64,000 bases of DNA from Avena insularis (lineage: Eukaryota > Streptophyta > Magnoliopsida > Poales > Poaceae): positions 348,882,329 through 348,946,328 of the forward strand of contig CM042686.1 in assembly GCA_023614405.1 (NCBI GenBank), in the 5' to 3' direction. How positions within the stretch are numbered: position 1 is the first letter of the stretch; each line of letters opens with the position of its first letter. Position numbers and translations under genes: made by a program. Of this stretch, positions 44,033 through 54,940 are shown piece after piece. The notes below the pieces were generated by a model. It was not told the DNA's origin. It made no database searches and was given only the letters and a program-made list of their open reading frames with translations.

Positions 44033-45080
44033 GTGCAGAAGTTCACTGGGTGCCTGGCCTCCCTCAGCCAGTTTGTCAGCCGACTGGGCGAGAAGGCACT
44101 CCCCTTTTTCCAGCTCATGAAGAAAACTGACAAGTTCGTCTGGACGGTGCAGCTGGATGAGGCCTTCCGTGACCTCAAGTGCATGCTATCCTCTCCACCA
44201 ATACTGGCGGCCCCCGCTGCAAAAGAGCCAATGATGATGTACATTGCAGCTACCAACCGGGTTGTCAGCGTCGTCCTGGTGGTTGAAAGTCTAGAAGGAC
44301 AGGCGCAGCCGGTACAGTGCCCAGTATACTACCTGAGTAAGGTACGCTCGCTATCAAAGCAGAACTACCCTCACTATCAGAAGCTAATGTATGGCGTATA
44401 CTTGGCCACAAAGAAACTTAAGCACTACTTCCAAGAGCACTCCATATGGGTAGTGGCGCTATCCCCCCTTTCGGAGATCATCGGCAATAGAGAAGCCACC
44501 GGCTGGGTGGTGAAGTGGGCAATAGAGCTCGCCGCACACTACATCCGATACGAGCCAAGAACGATGATCAAATCTCAGGCACTAACGGATTTCCTCGTTG
44601 ACTGGGCAGAGACGCAATACCTGCCTCCATGCCCTGACTCCACGCATTGGAAGCTACACTTCGACGGCTCCAAGATGTACAGGGGACTAAGAGCCGGGGT
44701 CGTCATCACATCTCCAAAAGGAGACCAGCTGGAGTACGTGTTGTAGATCCACTTCCGTGCATCTAACAACGTCACCGAGTACAAAGCGCTCATCCATGGC
44801 CTCAAGATGGCAAGATAAATTGGCATCAGGCGCATCGTCTGCTTTGGTGACTCGGACCTGGTGGTATAACAAGTGTTGGGCAATTGGGACACCAAGGACG
44901 CAAATATGGCACTATACCGTTTCTTCGTGCAGTATCTATGCGCCTTCTTTGAAGGTTGTGAGTTTCACCATGTGCGTTGAGAAAACAACAAAGCCGCGGA
45001 CGCACACGCCCATGTTGGGTCAATAAGAGCAGTTATTCCGCCTAGGGTCACCCTCAAACACCTGCACAAGCCCTCCATCA
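44033..45080 (+). pseudogene. Element D dual RNase H
   Basis: An open frame 44033-44746 begins with the RT connection (KFTGCLASLSQFVSRLGEKA) and the original Ty3-type RNase H (MMMYIAATNRVVSVVLVVES, then VYYLSKVRSLSKQNYPHYQK and YFQEHSIWVV). From about 44640 a second RNase H of the archaeal type follows: LHFDGSKMYRGLRAGVVI, a stop at 44744, then NNVTEYKALIHGL and FGDSDLVV. Possession of this second domain marks the Tat clade, where the original domain is thought to have lost catalysis. Stops at 44744, 44816 and 44866 interrupt it. Confidence 0.83.
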
Positions 45081-45340
45081 CGCCATCCCCAGAATCCGAC
45101 TCCATCATGCTAGATGCAGACCCCGGGATTGCTGGCTCCAAGCACCCTGAAGGTGTAGCTAAGGCCCCGGGGACTTCCGTGCCACACCCGAGGACTAGCG
45201 CCTCCATCCAAGGAACTGCAGGGTCGAAGTCCATGACACTCCTAGTCGGCTCCAGCAGCCCGGGGACTGCCGGCTCTGTTCTTCCACCCGGTAGGCCACC
45301 TGACGAGCCCAAGGGGGTCATGCGCAAGGAAATTAAGCTG
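45081..45340 (+). pseudogene. Low-complexity linker between element D RNase H and integrase
   Basis: About 80 open codons rich in Pro, Gly, Ser and Ala with repeated words: DPGIAGS, APGTSVP, QGTAGS and SPGTAGS. It sits in the same frame as the following KGVMRKEIKLIMETVYTIQE. No domain is recognised. The repetition suggests expansion of a short repeat. Confidence 0.6.
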
Positions 45341-46643
45341 ATCATGGAGACCGTGTACACCATCCAGGAAACCCTTCCATGGTCCATGCCATTCATGAAC
45401 TTCCTGACCAAAGGGGAGTTGCTTGACGAAGAGGTTGAGGCAAGGCAAGTGAAGCGTAGGGAAAGGGCATACACCATGATCAACAATGAGCTATGCAAGC
45501 AGTGTGGGAGGAATCTATCAGCGCTGCGTGAGCCAAGAAGAAGGAATCCAGCTGTTTGTGGACATTCACCAAGGCGAGTGCGGTCACCACACATCTTCAC
45601 GAGCCATATTGGCAAAGGAATTCCTCCATGGATTCTACTGGCCCACGGCACTGGAGGACGTTGAGCAAATGGTAAAGGCATATAATGGTTGCCAGCGATT
45701 CAACCAACAAAAGCACACTCCATCAACGACACTCAAGATAATCCCCATCACCTGGCCATTCGCCGTCTATGGTTTGGACATGGTAGGCCCCTTCAAAATA
45801 GCACGATCCGACATGACACACCTGTTAGTGGCCGTGGACAAGTTCACCAAGTGGACTGAGGCAAGGACAATCAATAAGCTGGATGAGCCAACAGTGGTCA
45901 AGTTCTTCACCAACATCATCACGCATTTTGGCTACCCCAACAACATCCTCACTAACAATGGCACAAACTTCACCAAAGGGGCCTTCGAGCGCTTCTACGG
46001 AGACAAGGGTATCCGCCTAGACCTAGCCTCCATCGCACACCCCTAGTCCAACGAATAGTGCGAGCAAGCAAACGGTCTGGTCCTAGCCGGAATCAAACCA
46101 TGGTTGATCGAGCCACTTCTGAGATCCCCTGAATGCTGGATAGAAGAGCTGTCGGCTATGCTGTGGAGCCTGCAGACCATGCCAAACTACTCCACCACCT
46201 ACACGCCATTCCTCCTCGTCTACAGAGCTGATGTAGTCTTGCCAGTTGACATCGAGTTCGACGCACCCCACAAGATACTATACACTGAGCAGAAGGCTAA
46301 GGAATTACTTGAGGACAACATCGATCTCCTCGAAGAAGCAAGAAAACTGGCCTTGTCTAGATCCGCCATCTACCAGCAGAGCCTGCATCGCTACCATGCT
46401 AGCCGGATCTGTAGTGTCTCACTCCGAGAGGGCGACCTAGTCTTACGACTGGTACAAGACACCAAGGGGATGCACAAGTTTTCTCCACCTTGGGAGGGGC
46501 CATTTATAATCAGCAAAGCGCTGCAGAACAACTCAAACTACGTCATCGATGCCCACCATCCGGCAAAGAACAAGATGGACCGCTCCGGCAAAGAAACTAA
46601 GCGCCCGTGGAACGTGAACCTGCTTCGACCATTCTACACCTAA
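45341..46643 (+). pseudogene. Element D integrase, second catalytic Asp lost
   Basis: The N-terminal zinc-binding module reads DIHQGECGHH...C near 45560-45700. The core begins ITWPFAVYGLDMVGPF (first Asp), then ILTNNGTNFT where the family has TDNG: the second catalytic Asp is Asn. The third residue is retained as CEQANG at about 46060, but two stops (46044, 46057) surround it. The C-terminal part is a clean open frame 46104-46643 with LLEEARKLALSRSAIYQQ, KFSPPWEGPFIISKAL and RPWNVNLLRPFYT before the stop. A frameshift lies near 45500. It could not catalyse strand transfer. Confidence 0.88.
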
Positions 46644-48525
46644 ATAAGAGGGCATGTATCTTAATTTTATGTAATGAACAAGTTGAGGATCCTCGACATA
46701 GTCTCGAGGACTCTGTAATCATTTGGCATTTTCTGCTGCATAACTTGGTGTTTTCTGGCTGGATTGTTTCTAACCCCGGATCCGGCATTCTCCCTCGAGG
46801 ACTCGCTAGATGGCCCAGACGGTCGCGTATTCTAGAAGACGAAGTATTGTATGCGGCTCTAAGGGCTTCCTCTCCGATTCCAGCTGAAGACCGCATGACG
46901 GCTGACAGACACGGCAAGAGCAGAATGCTTGAAAACCCATACATGAAAAGTCATAAGGAAAACAAAAATGCCTGAACGTTTCGGTTGCGCATGCTAGCTC
47001 GACGCTGATGGCTGAAGTCCGAAGTATTGTGTAGTATGCCAGCTAGCTAACCTTTGACCCCAGCTATAAACCGCAATCCAGCTAGTGGCCGACAAAGGGC
47101 ATAGCTTGAACGGCCAATTCTCACTAAGAAGAGGACAAAGTCGTTAACTTAGTGTTAAGCGGCATTGTTTCCAACCCAACAAACAAAATACAGACTATGT
47201 TCTCCCTATGCATATCTAATATACAAACCATTACTTGTATTTTAATTTTTTGCATGATACCAAGGCTAGATGCTAACCGCCCATAGATGGCAGAACGCAG
47301 AAGGGAGCTTTGGCACGACATGATGTTCTAGCCAGCCCGAAACTCGGGGACTACACCCTGTGGGCGCGCTCGTGCGCCCCCACACAAAAACCAGCAAACA
47401 ACAACAACAAAGGGAGCTTCAACCCGGCTGGATGCTCTAGGCGGCCCAAACCTCGCGGACTACACCTTGTGGGTGTGCTCGCACGCCCCCACACTGAGTC
47501 AAGCTTACATCAGAATCAGGCACACAGCAAGTGCAAATCAAACAGAGTGCAAGCAAGAAAGCATAAGACAACATTACAATGGGAGACGAAGCTCCCACTA
47601 GAGTTCAATATAGAACAAAAGCAAACTAATCACAAAACTACAAGACAATATCACGAAGGACAAGTTCCCAACAGATACAAATACGTCTGGCATTCCAGGG
47701 ATCAAACAGAAGGGCAGAAGGGCCGAAGGCATCCACTAGGGCATGGCTTCTGGAGGCGACATTAGTTGAGGCAGAGACTGGTGAGAGTGCTGGCATCCGC
47801 TGGAGCCGAGAGCGGGTCAAAAGTGTATGGCTCCGTGCCAGACGATGCTGATGACCAAGAAACGTAGGCACAAGGAAGCAGAGAGGAGGTAGAACGCAGG
47901 GGCAGAAGTAGCAGGGCGCAGGAAGAGGATGAAGTGGGGAAGGCCCCCTTCCTTGCATCCCTATTTATCGATGCAGAGCGAGCATGCCACCTGCACTTCC
48001 CTCTGCCATGTGGCAGCCAGCCGCTCCGCTACACCCATGATGCTTCAGCTGCGTATCGCGTGCGCCAACATAACAACCGTAGAAGATTCAACAGGCGTTG
48101 CTGCGGGAGGAAAGGCGTGCGCATGATCCCCAAGAAACCGCAATGATCAAGATGTGTGAGCGATTACCATAAACTGCTACGGCAGTCCAAGGGTCAAACT
48201 GACGTGACGTGCGCCATAAGTGGCAGGCATGGCCAATGTAAGCACTGTTGTCATCGTCCAAGTGATTCATCTCCCCCACCGGTTGCGGTAGCCGGCAGAT
48301 TAAATCATAGCTCACACCCTATCAGTGGGCCACCGGTCCCGTAGCCGGTAAACTCCAGCCGAGGAACAACAACGAGCATCTCAAGCCGGAAAATGACAAA
48401 CGCAACCAGACAATCACTACAAGACAAACGTGTGACAAGCTCTTCATCAACAATCATTTCAGCTCAACCAATGAGCACGCAAGAACTTCTCCACAAGGCG
48501 AAGTCCTAACGCGCTCGAGGACTAG
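46644..48525 (+). other. 3' non-coding region of element D
   Basis: About 1.9 kb between integrase and the 3' LTR, a usual feature of Tat-clade elements. It has no conserved ORF. A 109-bp direct repeat lies at 47303-47494. The purine-containing CGCTCGAGGACTAG just before 48526 is the likely polypurine tract. Confidence 0.7.
47303..47494. repeat. Two-copy direct repeat, 109-bp spacing
   Basis: GGGAGCTT...CGGGGACTACACCCTGTGGGCGCGCTCGTGCGCCCCCACAC at 47303-47385 is repeated in diverged form at 47412-47494. Confidence 0.85.
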
Positions 48526-49426
48526 TGTCGAGGAGATAACCCCCGGGTAGGCCATGCTAGGATCAACTAGCTGGCTCCAGGGAGGCCTGGCCAGATGGTC
48601 GCAAGACAAGGAACCACAACCGGTTGGACTGCTCCATCCGGTACACCCTCAAGATCCCCCGGCTGGCCCGTCTAGCAGGGTGATCAGAAGAGCCGGCTGG
48701 GTAGCCACCTCTACCCGGCCGCCTCGGATCCGTTGGCCAAAGATATGGAGTGGGTGACGTTCCTTGCTGAGCACGCACCTGACCTGAAAGGATGGTGTGC
48801 CGCCCTAGAGGTGCTACAAGACGATGGTGACAAAGCGCCAATGTTGGGAGCTGACGAGTAAAGCACCGGCTCATGAGTAAAGCACCGGCTGACAAGTAAA
48901 GTGCTAATATAATGAGTAAACCACTAGGTGACGCCCAAAGCAATAGCTCTATGACAGTGTAGCGTTGTCCCCTTGTACTGAAGGCTTGACCGGGTCCTGG
49001 CCCACCGGCTGGGCCTAGCCTGCCGGCCCGCTTTGTAAACCCAAAGCCCAAACATTTAACCCTAGAGCCCAAAATGTAACGTACCTCTCCCAACCAGTAT
49101 ACAAGGGGGGGGTAGTGCTAGGGTTCTAGGTAGAGATTACAAGCTACAAGTTCTCCAGATTCCATTAGTTCGATAGTTCATCTTCTTCTAGCTCTCCATA
49201 TCAGCTAAGGAAACAGCTCAAGGAGCACTTGTACTGAGTATTCGCTCCCCATGTAGTAGATCGTTGCAGGATAAGGAGTTTTACCTAATCCAAAGGGCTC
49301 TGAACCTGGGTACATTGCTATGTTTGTAGTATCTATGCCCGACCCGTTGTGAGTAGTCACCGATAGCATCCTGATTGTCCCCTTCATGCCATCCCCGATG
49401 GCACTGCCTTGTTCCACACCACAATA
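48526..49426 (+). repeat. 3' LTR of element D
   Basis: It starts TGTCGAGGAGATAACCCCCG and ends CCACACCACAATA. It is colinear with the 5' LTR throughout, including the short repeat (48849-48921), which differs in unit sequence between the two copies. Confidence 0.9.
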
Positions 49427-50488
49427 GATATATTCCGCTCCATAAACCATGAAGAAAGGCGTAAAGTAGGTAGATCTGTTGGGTGTTTTTCATAAACTCC
49501 ACATCGCAGATGGCAACTCCTCCGCCTAGGATCCAGCTGCTCTATGTAGCGGTGCCTCGAAGCGTGGCTTGATTCCTTGGAGAATTATTCCATTATCCTG
49601 TTCAACTTGGCCATTTGACTGTGGATGTGCCACTGATGGTAGGTTAAGGCGGATGCCTTTTGTATGACAATACTCCTCAACTTCTCCGAGAGACAAGTTT
49701 CTGCCGTTGTCGGTGATTATGCTATGTGGGAGACCAAATCTCACCACCAAATACCGGACAAATTATAGGGTTGTTGCCCCATCGAGCTTTCTAATGGGGT
49801 TAGCTTCAATCCATTTTGTGAACTTGTCAACTGCTACTAACAGATGTGTAAATCCACAAGGTGTTGTTTGCAAAGGTCCAACCATGTCAAGCCCCCAGAT
49901 TGCAAACGGCCAAGTGATTGGTATGGTTCACAATTCCTCAACTGAAACATTTGGTTGTCTTGCATAAAACTGGCACCCAAGATAGGTTCGTACCAACTTG
50001 TCGGCATCCTCCTTAGCACTTAACTAGTAGAATCCTTGCCTGAAGGCTTTTGCCACCAGCGATCAGGGAGCGACATGATGCCCGCAATCTCCGAGATGTA
50101 TTTCTCTAAGGATATCTATACCTTGCTGCTAGGAGATGCACCATAGGAAAACTCATGTGGTACTTCTTTTGTACAGCTGTCCATCAATGATGACGTAGCC
50201 TTTTGCTCTACGTACTATCTACCAGCTTTTCACTTCGTCGGTGGGTAAAGTTCCATCTTGAAGATAGTCCATGAATGGTTTCGTCCAAGATGGAGAGGTC
50301 ACTATTACTATATTAACAAATGAATCCACTATGTCTGGCTTGTCGAGGTCCGCTCCTTCATGGATGGGGTCCGCAGATGCTCCAAAAAAACGCCTGCAGA
50401 ATTGGTCGGCGAGCCGATACAAGCTTTGATAGCAGATTTGCCGCTTCATTATCCTCCCTTTTGACGTACTTGACTTCGTAGCCATCAA
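49427..50488 (-). pseudogene. Element C integrase core
   Basis: Minus-strand integrase: KGYVIIDGQLYKR, the zinc-binding EIHLGDCGHHVAP...C, ITWPFAVWGLDMVGPLQTT (first Asp), HSIITDNGRNLSL (second Asp) and HPQSNGQVEQDNGII (Glu), so the D-D-E triad is intact. Then come AEELPSAMWSL and STYFTPFFMVYGAEYI, where element D interrupts. Stops occur after KSW, STT and APX and elsewhere. Its upstream edge includes the RNase H-integrase linker (SWTKPFMDYLQDGTLPTDEV). Confidence 0.87.
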
Positions 50489-51282
50489 AGCACTTTGCTA
50501 CTTCGTCTACTTCATCTCGATATGCCGCCATCATAGGATTCCACGCATTCTAGGTGCCAGCCAACTAATTGGCAACTAAGTCAGAATCTCGACAACGAAC
50601 TATGCACTTGATGCCAATATCCTTGGCCACACAAAGTCCATGAATGAGGTCCTCGTATTCCGCCATGTTGTTGGTAGCGTTGAAGTGGATCTGCAGGACA
50701 TACTGTAAGTTTTATCCTATTGGTGATTGTAATAATACACTAGCCCCCGAGCCATTGAGTAGTTTAGATCCGTCAAAATGCATGATCCAATACTCTGGCT
50801 CTAGTACAGGAGTGTCTTCTGGCAGTTCTGTACAATCTGCAATTAAATTCCACCAATGCTTGTAATTTGATAGCGCCATGCCTCTTGTAGATGATTTCAA
50901 AGGCGTCAAGTTCAATGCCCCACTTTTCCACTCTTCCTATTGTGTCACTATTGTTGATGATGTCAGACAACGGAGCTTTGCTCACTACTGTGATAGGGTG
51001 CTCCTAGAAGTAATGCCTTAGCTTCCGTGAAGCGAGGAAAATTCCATAAGCTAACTTCATGTAGTCCGGGTAACGCTGCTTGGAATCCATCAAGACCTCG
51101 CTTACATAGTAAACTGGTCGTTGAACTCCGTATTCGTCCGTTGGCTCCTTGCACTTCACCATGATGACGATGTTGATAACCCGGTTGGTTGCCGCCATGT
51201 AAACCAACTCATGTAGTGCTGCATTTGCCTCATCCATCCATATATATTTGTCCACCTTCTTGAGAAACTTGTAGAGAAGCAT
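50489..51282 (-). pseudogene. Element C dual RNase H
   Basis: The Ty3-type RNase H reads VYMAATNRVINIVIMVKC, RPVYYVSEVLMDSKQRYPDY and FLASRKLRHYF. The archaeal-type second RNase H follows as YWIMHFDGSKLLNGSGASVL, then after a stop IHFNATNNMAEYEDLIHGL and RDSDLV. Both are broken by stops. The second domain supports Tat-clade membership. Confidence 0.82.
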
Positions 51283-52169
51283 GGCCTTTTCTCCAAGTTG
51301 GCTGATGAACTAGCTTACTGCTGCAACACGGCTTGTCAGCCTCTGTATGTCCTTCAAGCATGTGGGGCGTTTGATGTCAAGGATGTCCTTGATTTTCTCC
51401 GGATTGACCTCAATTCCGTGATGCAAAATGATGAAGGCCAACTATTTGCTAGATGGCACCCCGAAGATGCACTTCTTAGGGTTAAGCATCATGTTGTAAT
51501 TTCGAAGATTGTCAAAGGTTTCCTACGAGTCGGTGATGAGGTTATTTCATTTATTTGACATCACTGCAATGTCGTCCATGCAAGTGTGTATGTTGCGACC
51601 TATCTGGTCATGTAGGAAACACTGCATCATCCGCTAGTAGGTAGCACCAGCGTTTTTCAACCCAAAGGGCATCATGACATAGCAGTATGTGCCATAAGTT
51701 GTGGTGAACGAAGTGGCCAATTGGTCTGACATTCACATCTTAATTTGGCGATATCCTAAGTATGCATCGAGAAAACAAAAAAGTTCCAAGCCAGTCGTCG
51801 AGTTAATGACTTGGTCAATGCGAGGCAAAGCAAACAGATCCTTCATACATGCTTTATTCAAGCTGGTGTAATTAGTGCATATTCTTAATTCTTTGGTTCC
51901 CTTTTTAGGGACAAGTACAGGATTTGCCACCCATTGGGTGTGACTGACTTCCTAGATAAAACTAGCCTTAAGTAACCTAGCTATCTCTTTGCCTATAGCT
52001 CGTTGTCTTTCATCACCAAAACTTCATAGAGGTTGCATCACTGGTTTGTCCTGAGGATCAATATTCAAGTTGTACTCGACAAGTTCCATAGGTACACCTT
52101 TCATGTCAACAGGTTGCCAGAAAAAAAGATGTCCTTATTCTCGCGGAGGAACTCGACGAGTGCGCTTTC
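51283..52169 (-). pseudogene. Element C reverse transcriptase
   Basis: It reads ENKDIFFWQPVDMKGVPMEL, EIARLLKASFI, then WVANPVLVPKKGTKELRICT, NYTSLNKACMKD, FLDAYLGYRQIKM, MMPFGLKNAGATY and HTCMDDIAVMSNK (YxDD as CMDD, around 51590-51555). It ends MLNPKKCIFGVPSSK. Stops at about 51730, 51620, 51545 and elsewhere. CMDD keeps both catalytic Asp residues. Confidence 0.85.
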
Positions 52170-53217
52170 CTATTTGGGATCCAGGTCCGTGCCAATGGCA
52201 GTGGTCTTGGAGGAATCTCCTTCAACAAACTCCACCTGCTTGGTCTTGATGGCGGCCTTGAATGCGGGTTCCGCAACAGTAATTTGCTTTTTCAAATCCA
52301 GCATCTCCGAGGTGTCGACCTGGCTCTGGATCTCCTTGAATTCTTTACCATAGAGGGCCGCTTCGGCGATGGCATCTTCGCTCAACTCGCACTCCCTTGC
52401 CTTGGTGAAGCTTCCATCAACGGTGATGATGACGTTTGGTCCGGGTATCTTGAGCTTGTTGTAGACAAAGCATGGCCTGGCGAGGAAGGAGTGGAAGATG
52501 TCACATCGAAATATGACGTGGTACACGCTCTTGAAGGGCACCACTTCAAAGGTCATGTGCTCTTGGCGGTAATTATTGACATCACCAAAGGCGACCGGAA
52601 GGGTAATGCAGCCAAGGGAGTTAGCTTACCGGCCAAGAATGACACCATGGACATGGTGTTACTCTTCCTTAGTTGAGTCTCCATCAAGTTCATTTTGTAC
52701 AGTGTATCCAAGTACATGATGTTGATGTTGCTTCCACTGTCCATGAAAACTTGGTGAACTCTGTGCCGTCGATCAATGTGTTGATGACCATGGCATACTA
52801 GTTCTCTGTTGGGATATGGTCTAGATGATCTTGCCCATCCCAAGTGACTGGAATCTCTGACCACCTGACATACTGGGGGATAGGAAGTAGGGTAGCCATC
52901 AGTATCCTCAGTGAGAATTTCTGGGCCCAAACGATGGGAGTGCCAAGGAAGGTGTGGTAGACTGGGGCCTTCTTTTCGAAGGGGTTCTTTCCCTTGCCAT
53001 TTCCCTTGTCGGCAGACTTGGGTTCCACATTTTCGTCCATGGCACTTGATTCCTTGGATTCCTCCTTCTTCTTCCCTTTGCTCTTTTCGTGGGGTATGTT
53101 CTTCTGACTTTGCTTGTAGCCAGACTCAGGGTCTTTCTTGAGGTTGTTGACGAACTTGCATTGGCGGTTTGTGTGGTTGGCCTTGCCGTTTGCATCGATG
53201 TGGATGAAACACGACAT
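52170..53217 (-). pseudogene. Element C zinc knuckle and protease
   Basis: The zinc knuckle at about 53210-53150 is CFIHIDANGKANHTNRQC followed by a Lys/Glu-rich stretch. The protease at about 52760-52720 has the active site QVFMDSGSNINIMYLDTL (a canonical D-S-G). The C-terminal block (52556-52170) reads RCDIFHSFLARPCFVYNKLK and PGPNVIITVDGSF, then a charged linker to RT. One frameshift near 52780 and stops are present. Confidence 0.82.
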
Positions 53218-53371
53218 ATCGTGGTACTCTTCATATGTTTGGGGAACGTGGGGCTAAGGGTGTTGAATCACTCCTCTATTGTCCATGGCTAGCCCCCCGG
53301 CCATGACCACATTGTCCGTCTCCACCTCTGCCAGTGAACGTTGTGGCAACCATGTCGGTTGCTTGCTTCTC

Positions 53372-54300
53372 TTATGGCAGAGTTTTCCGCTTGTTGTTAT
53401 TGTTCCTCTTGGCCTGGGTAGGGATGGCTATTGCCGTCAACGAGCGACGAGCATCGTCATCCGCAACGGTGAATTTGCTAGCCATGGCGATCATCACGTT
53501 GAGGTCAAGCTCACCATTGTCCTCACGGCACATTAGCGTATGTCGGAGCAATGTCCCTTTATCCAAGCCGTCGACGAAGGCACCCATAGCGGTTTGTTCA
53601 TGCACCCCCGAGCATGATTTTTTCATATCAGCCAATGGGATAGGTAAGCACGAGAGGATTCATCATTTTCTTGCATGCACCATTGTAGATCACCGACGAT
53701 GCATGGATGCTTGTACGTACCCTCGAATTTCTTGGTGAATGCTTTATGCATGTCTAGCCAATTGTAGATTGATTTCTCCGACAAGTCGTCGATCCATTGT
53801 CGGGCGGTGCCGATGAGCATTAGTGGGAGGGACTTGACGGCTACATTAGGGTTTCCCCCGGCGATGTGAATCACTTCTCTGTAGTCCTGCAACCATGTAG
53901 CTGGCCTGACACTGAAATCATAGGGCTTGATAGTCTTGTCAATCTAGAGACCATTGGGGTTCGTTGTGGCCCGTATTACCGGTCCAAAACAACGTGGCCC
54001 CAGGTATGGGAGCTTCCGTGCTTCTTGGATCTTGTCCAGCCGGGAGCGTGCGTCATACAGCTGTGGTTGCTTCCCTTTTCCTTCATGGGAATGGGAGTTG
54101 TGGTGTGATTTATTGAACCCGCCATTTCCTCCACCTTGATCGCTACTGGGTGGCGACGGTGGCGGCAGTGGTGGTGGGTTATCCTTCTTGCTACTCCCTC
54201 CATGTGAGTCCTCACACCTATCGTGATTTCTTGTCGGACGTGGTGCTTCGTTGTGGGATTTTCTCCTGTGTCCTTCCTTTCCCTTGTGTTCTCCCACATG
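53372..54300 (-). pseudogene. Element C main gag
   Basis: A basic Pro/His-rich N-terminal region (PPPLPPPSPPSSDQGGGNGG, 54180-54120) is followed by KLPYLGPRCFGPVIRA, a stop, then KPYDFSVRPATWLQDYREVI and AVKSLPLMLIGTARQWIDDL with SIYNWLDMHKAFTKKFEGTY. After a frame change come MGAFVDGLDKGTLLRHTL and LNVMIAMASKFTVADDDARR. This is the usual order of the plant Gypsy gag domain. Confidence 0.8.
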
Positions 54301-54940
54301 CCGAGGTTTCTCACCCTGGTTGCGTATGACTATACCGACGTGGGACGCCTAGGAGGTGGCATGCTTGTGCAGTGGAGTGGCTGTTGTTCCTCATGAGTCC
54401 GGGATGGCGGGGGTGGCGGCGATCAGTGAGGGTGAGCCTTTTATCCCTTGTCGGAAGATATGGGTATGGCATCATCCCTGTTATGTGCATCCCTCCGCCT
54501 TCGCTCCGTGGAGCCTATATGGGATCCACGTCCTAGGGAGATCTTGGCCTTCGATGGCTGTTTGGAGTTGACTAGCAAAGCTCCAGATTGGACTCGAGCC
54601 TTTGTGAGGTGGGCTTCTCCTGTTGCTTGCAAGCCTTGGCTACGAGGTCATAGACCTTAGCCACCACTTCTAGCGACCTATCCTGTTCAAGGAGGGTCTT
54701 GGAGATGACCATGTTAAGGGCGGGAGTTAGCATTACATGCCTCCCCTCTGAATCAATGTATGGGGTGGCATTTTCCGGTTTGGACACTTCCCATCCTAAC
54801 TTGCATCGAATGCCGAGATCTTCGACGACGTGAGTTGGTGCCTTCTTCGCCTTGTTCATTAACAGCAACTACTTGTATTCAGCCTCCATTGCTCTTGCTG
54901 CCTTGATGGATTGCTACGCCTTGGCCAAATCTCTGTCTAG
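54301..54940 (-). other. Linker between the two gag-like modules of element C
   Basis: Minus-strand open pieces, the longest at 54868-54572 (98 codons: CKLGWEVSKPENATPYIDSE, LTPALNMVISKTLLEQDRSL). I do not recognise any domain. The order of charged and helical segments suggests one disrupted protein joining the upstream module to the main gag. Confidence 0.5.

Larger units (their letters stand above)
39350..49426 (+). mobile_element. Full-length Tat-type Gypsy element D
   Basis: The only element in the window with both LTRs complete (897 and 901 bp) and flanking target copies GATAG (39345-39349) and GATAT (49427-49431). Its length is 10,077 bp. Plus-strand order: LTR, primer site, gag, protease, RT, RNase H, second (archaeal-type) RNase H, integrase, long non-coding 3' region, LTR. 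The RT-RNase H-integrase order is Gypsy and the second RNase H points to the Tat clade. The LTRs differ at roughly one base in ten by eye, so it is not recent. All genes carry stops and frameshifts. Confidence 0.92.

Noticed and set aside
44965..45681. 238-codon minus-strand ORF inside element D
   Set aside because: It is the complement of the RNase H-integrase linker coding region on the plus strand; GC-rich composition keeps it open and no motif is visible.
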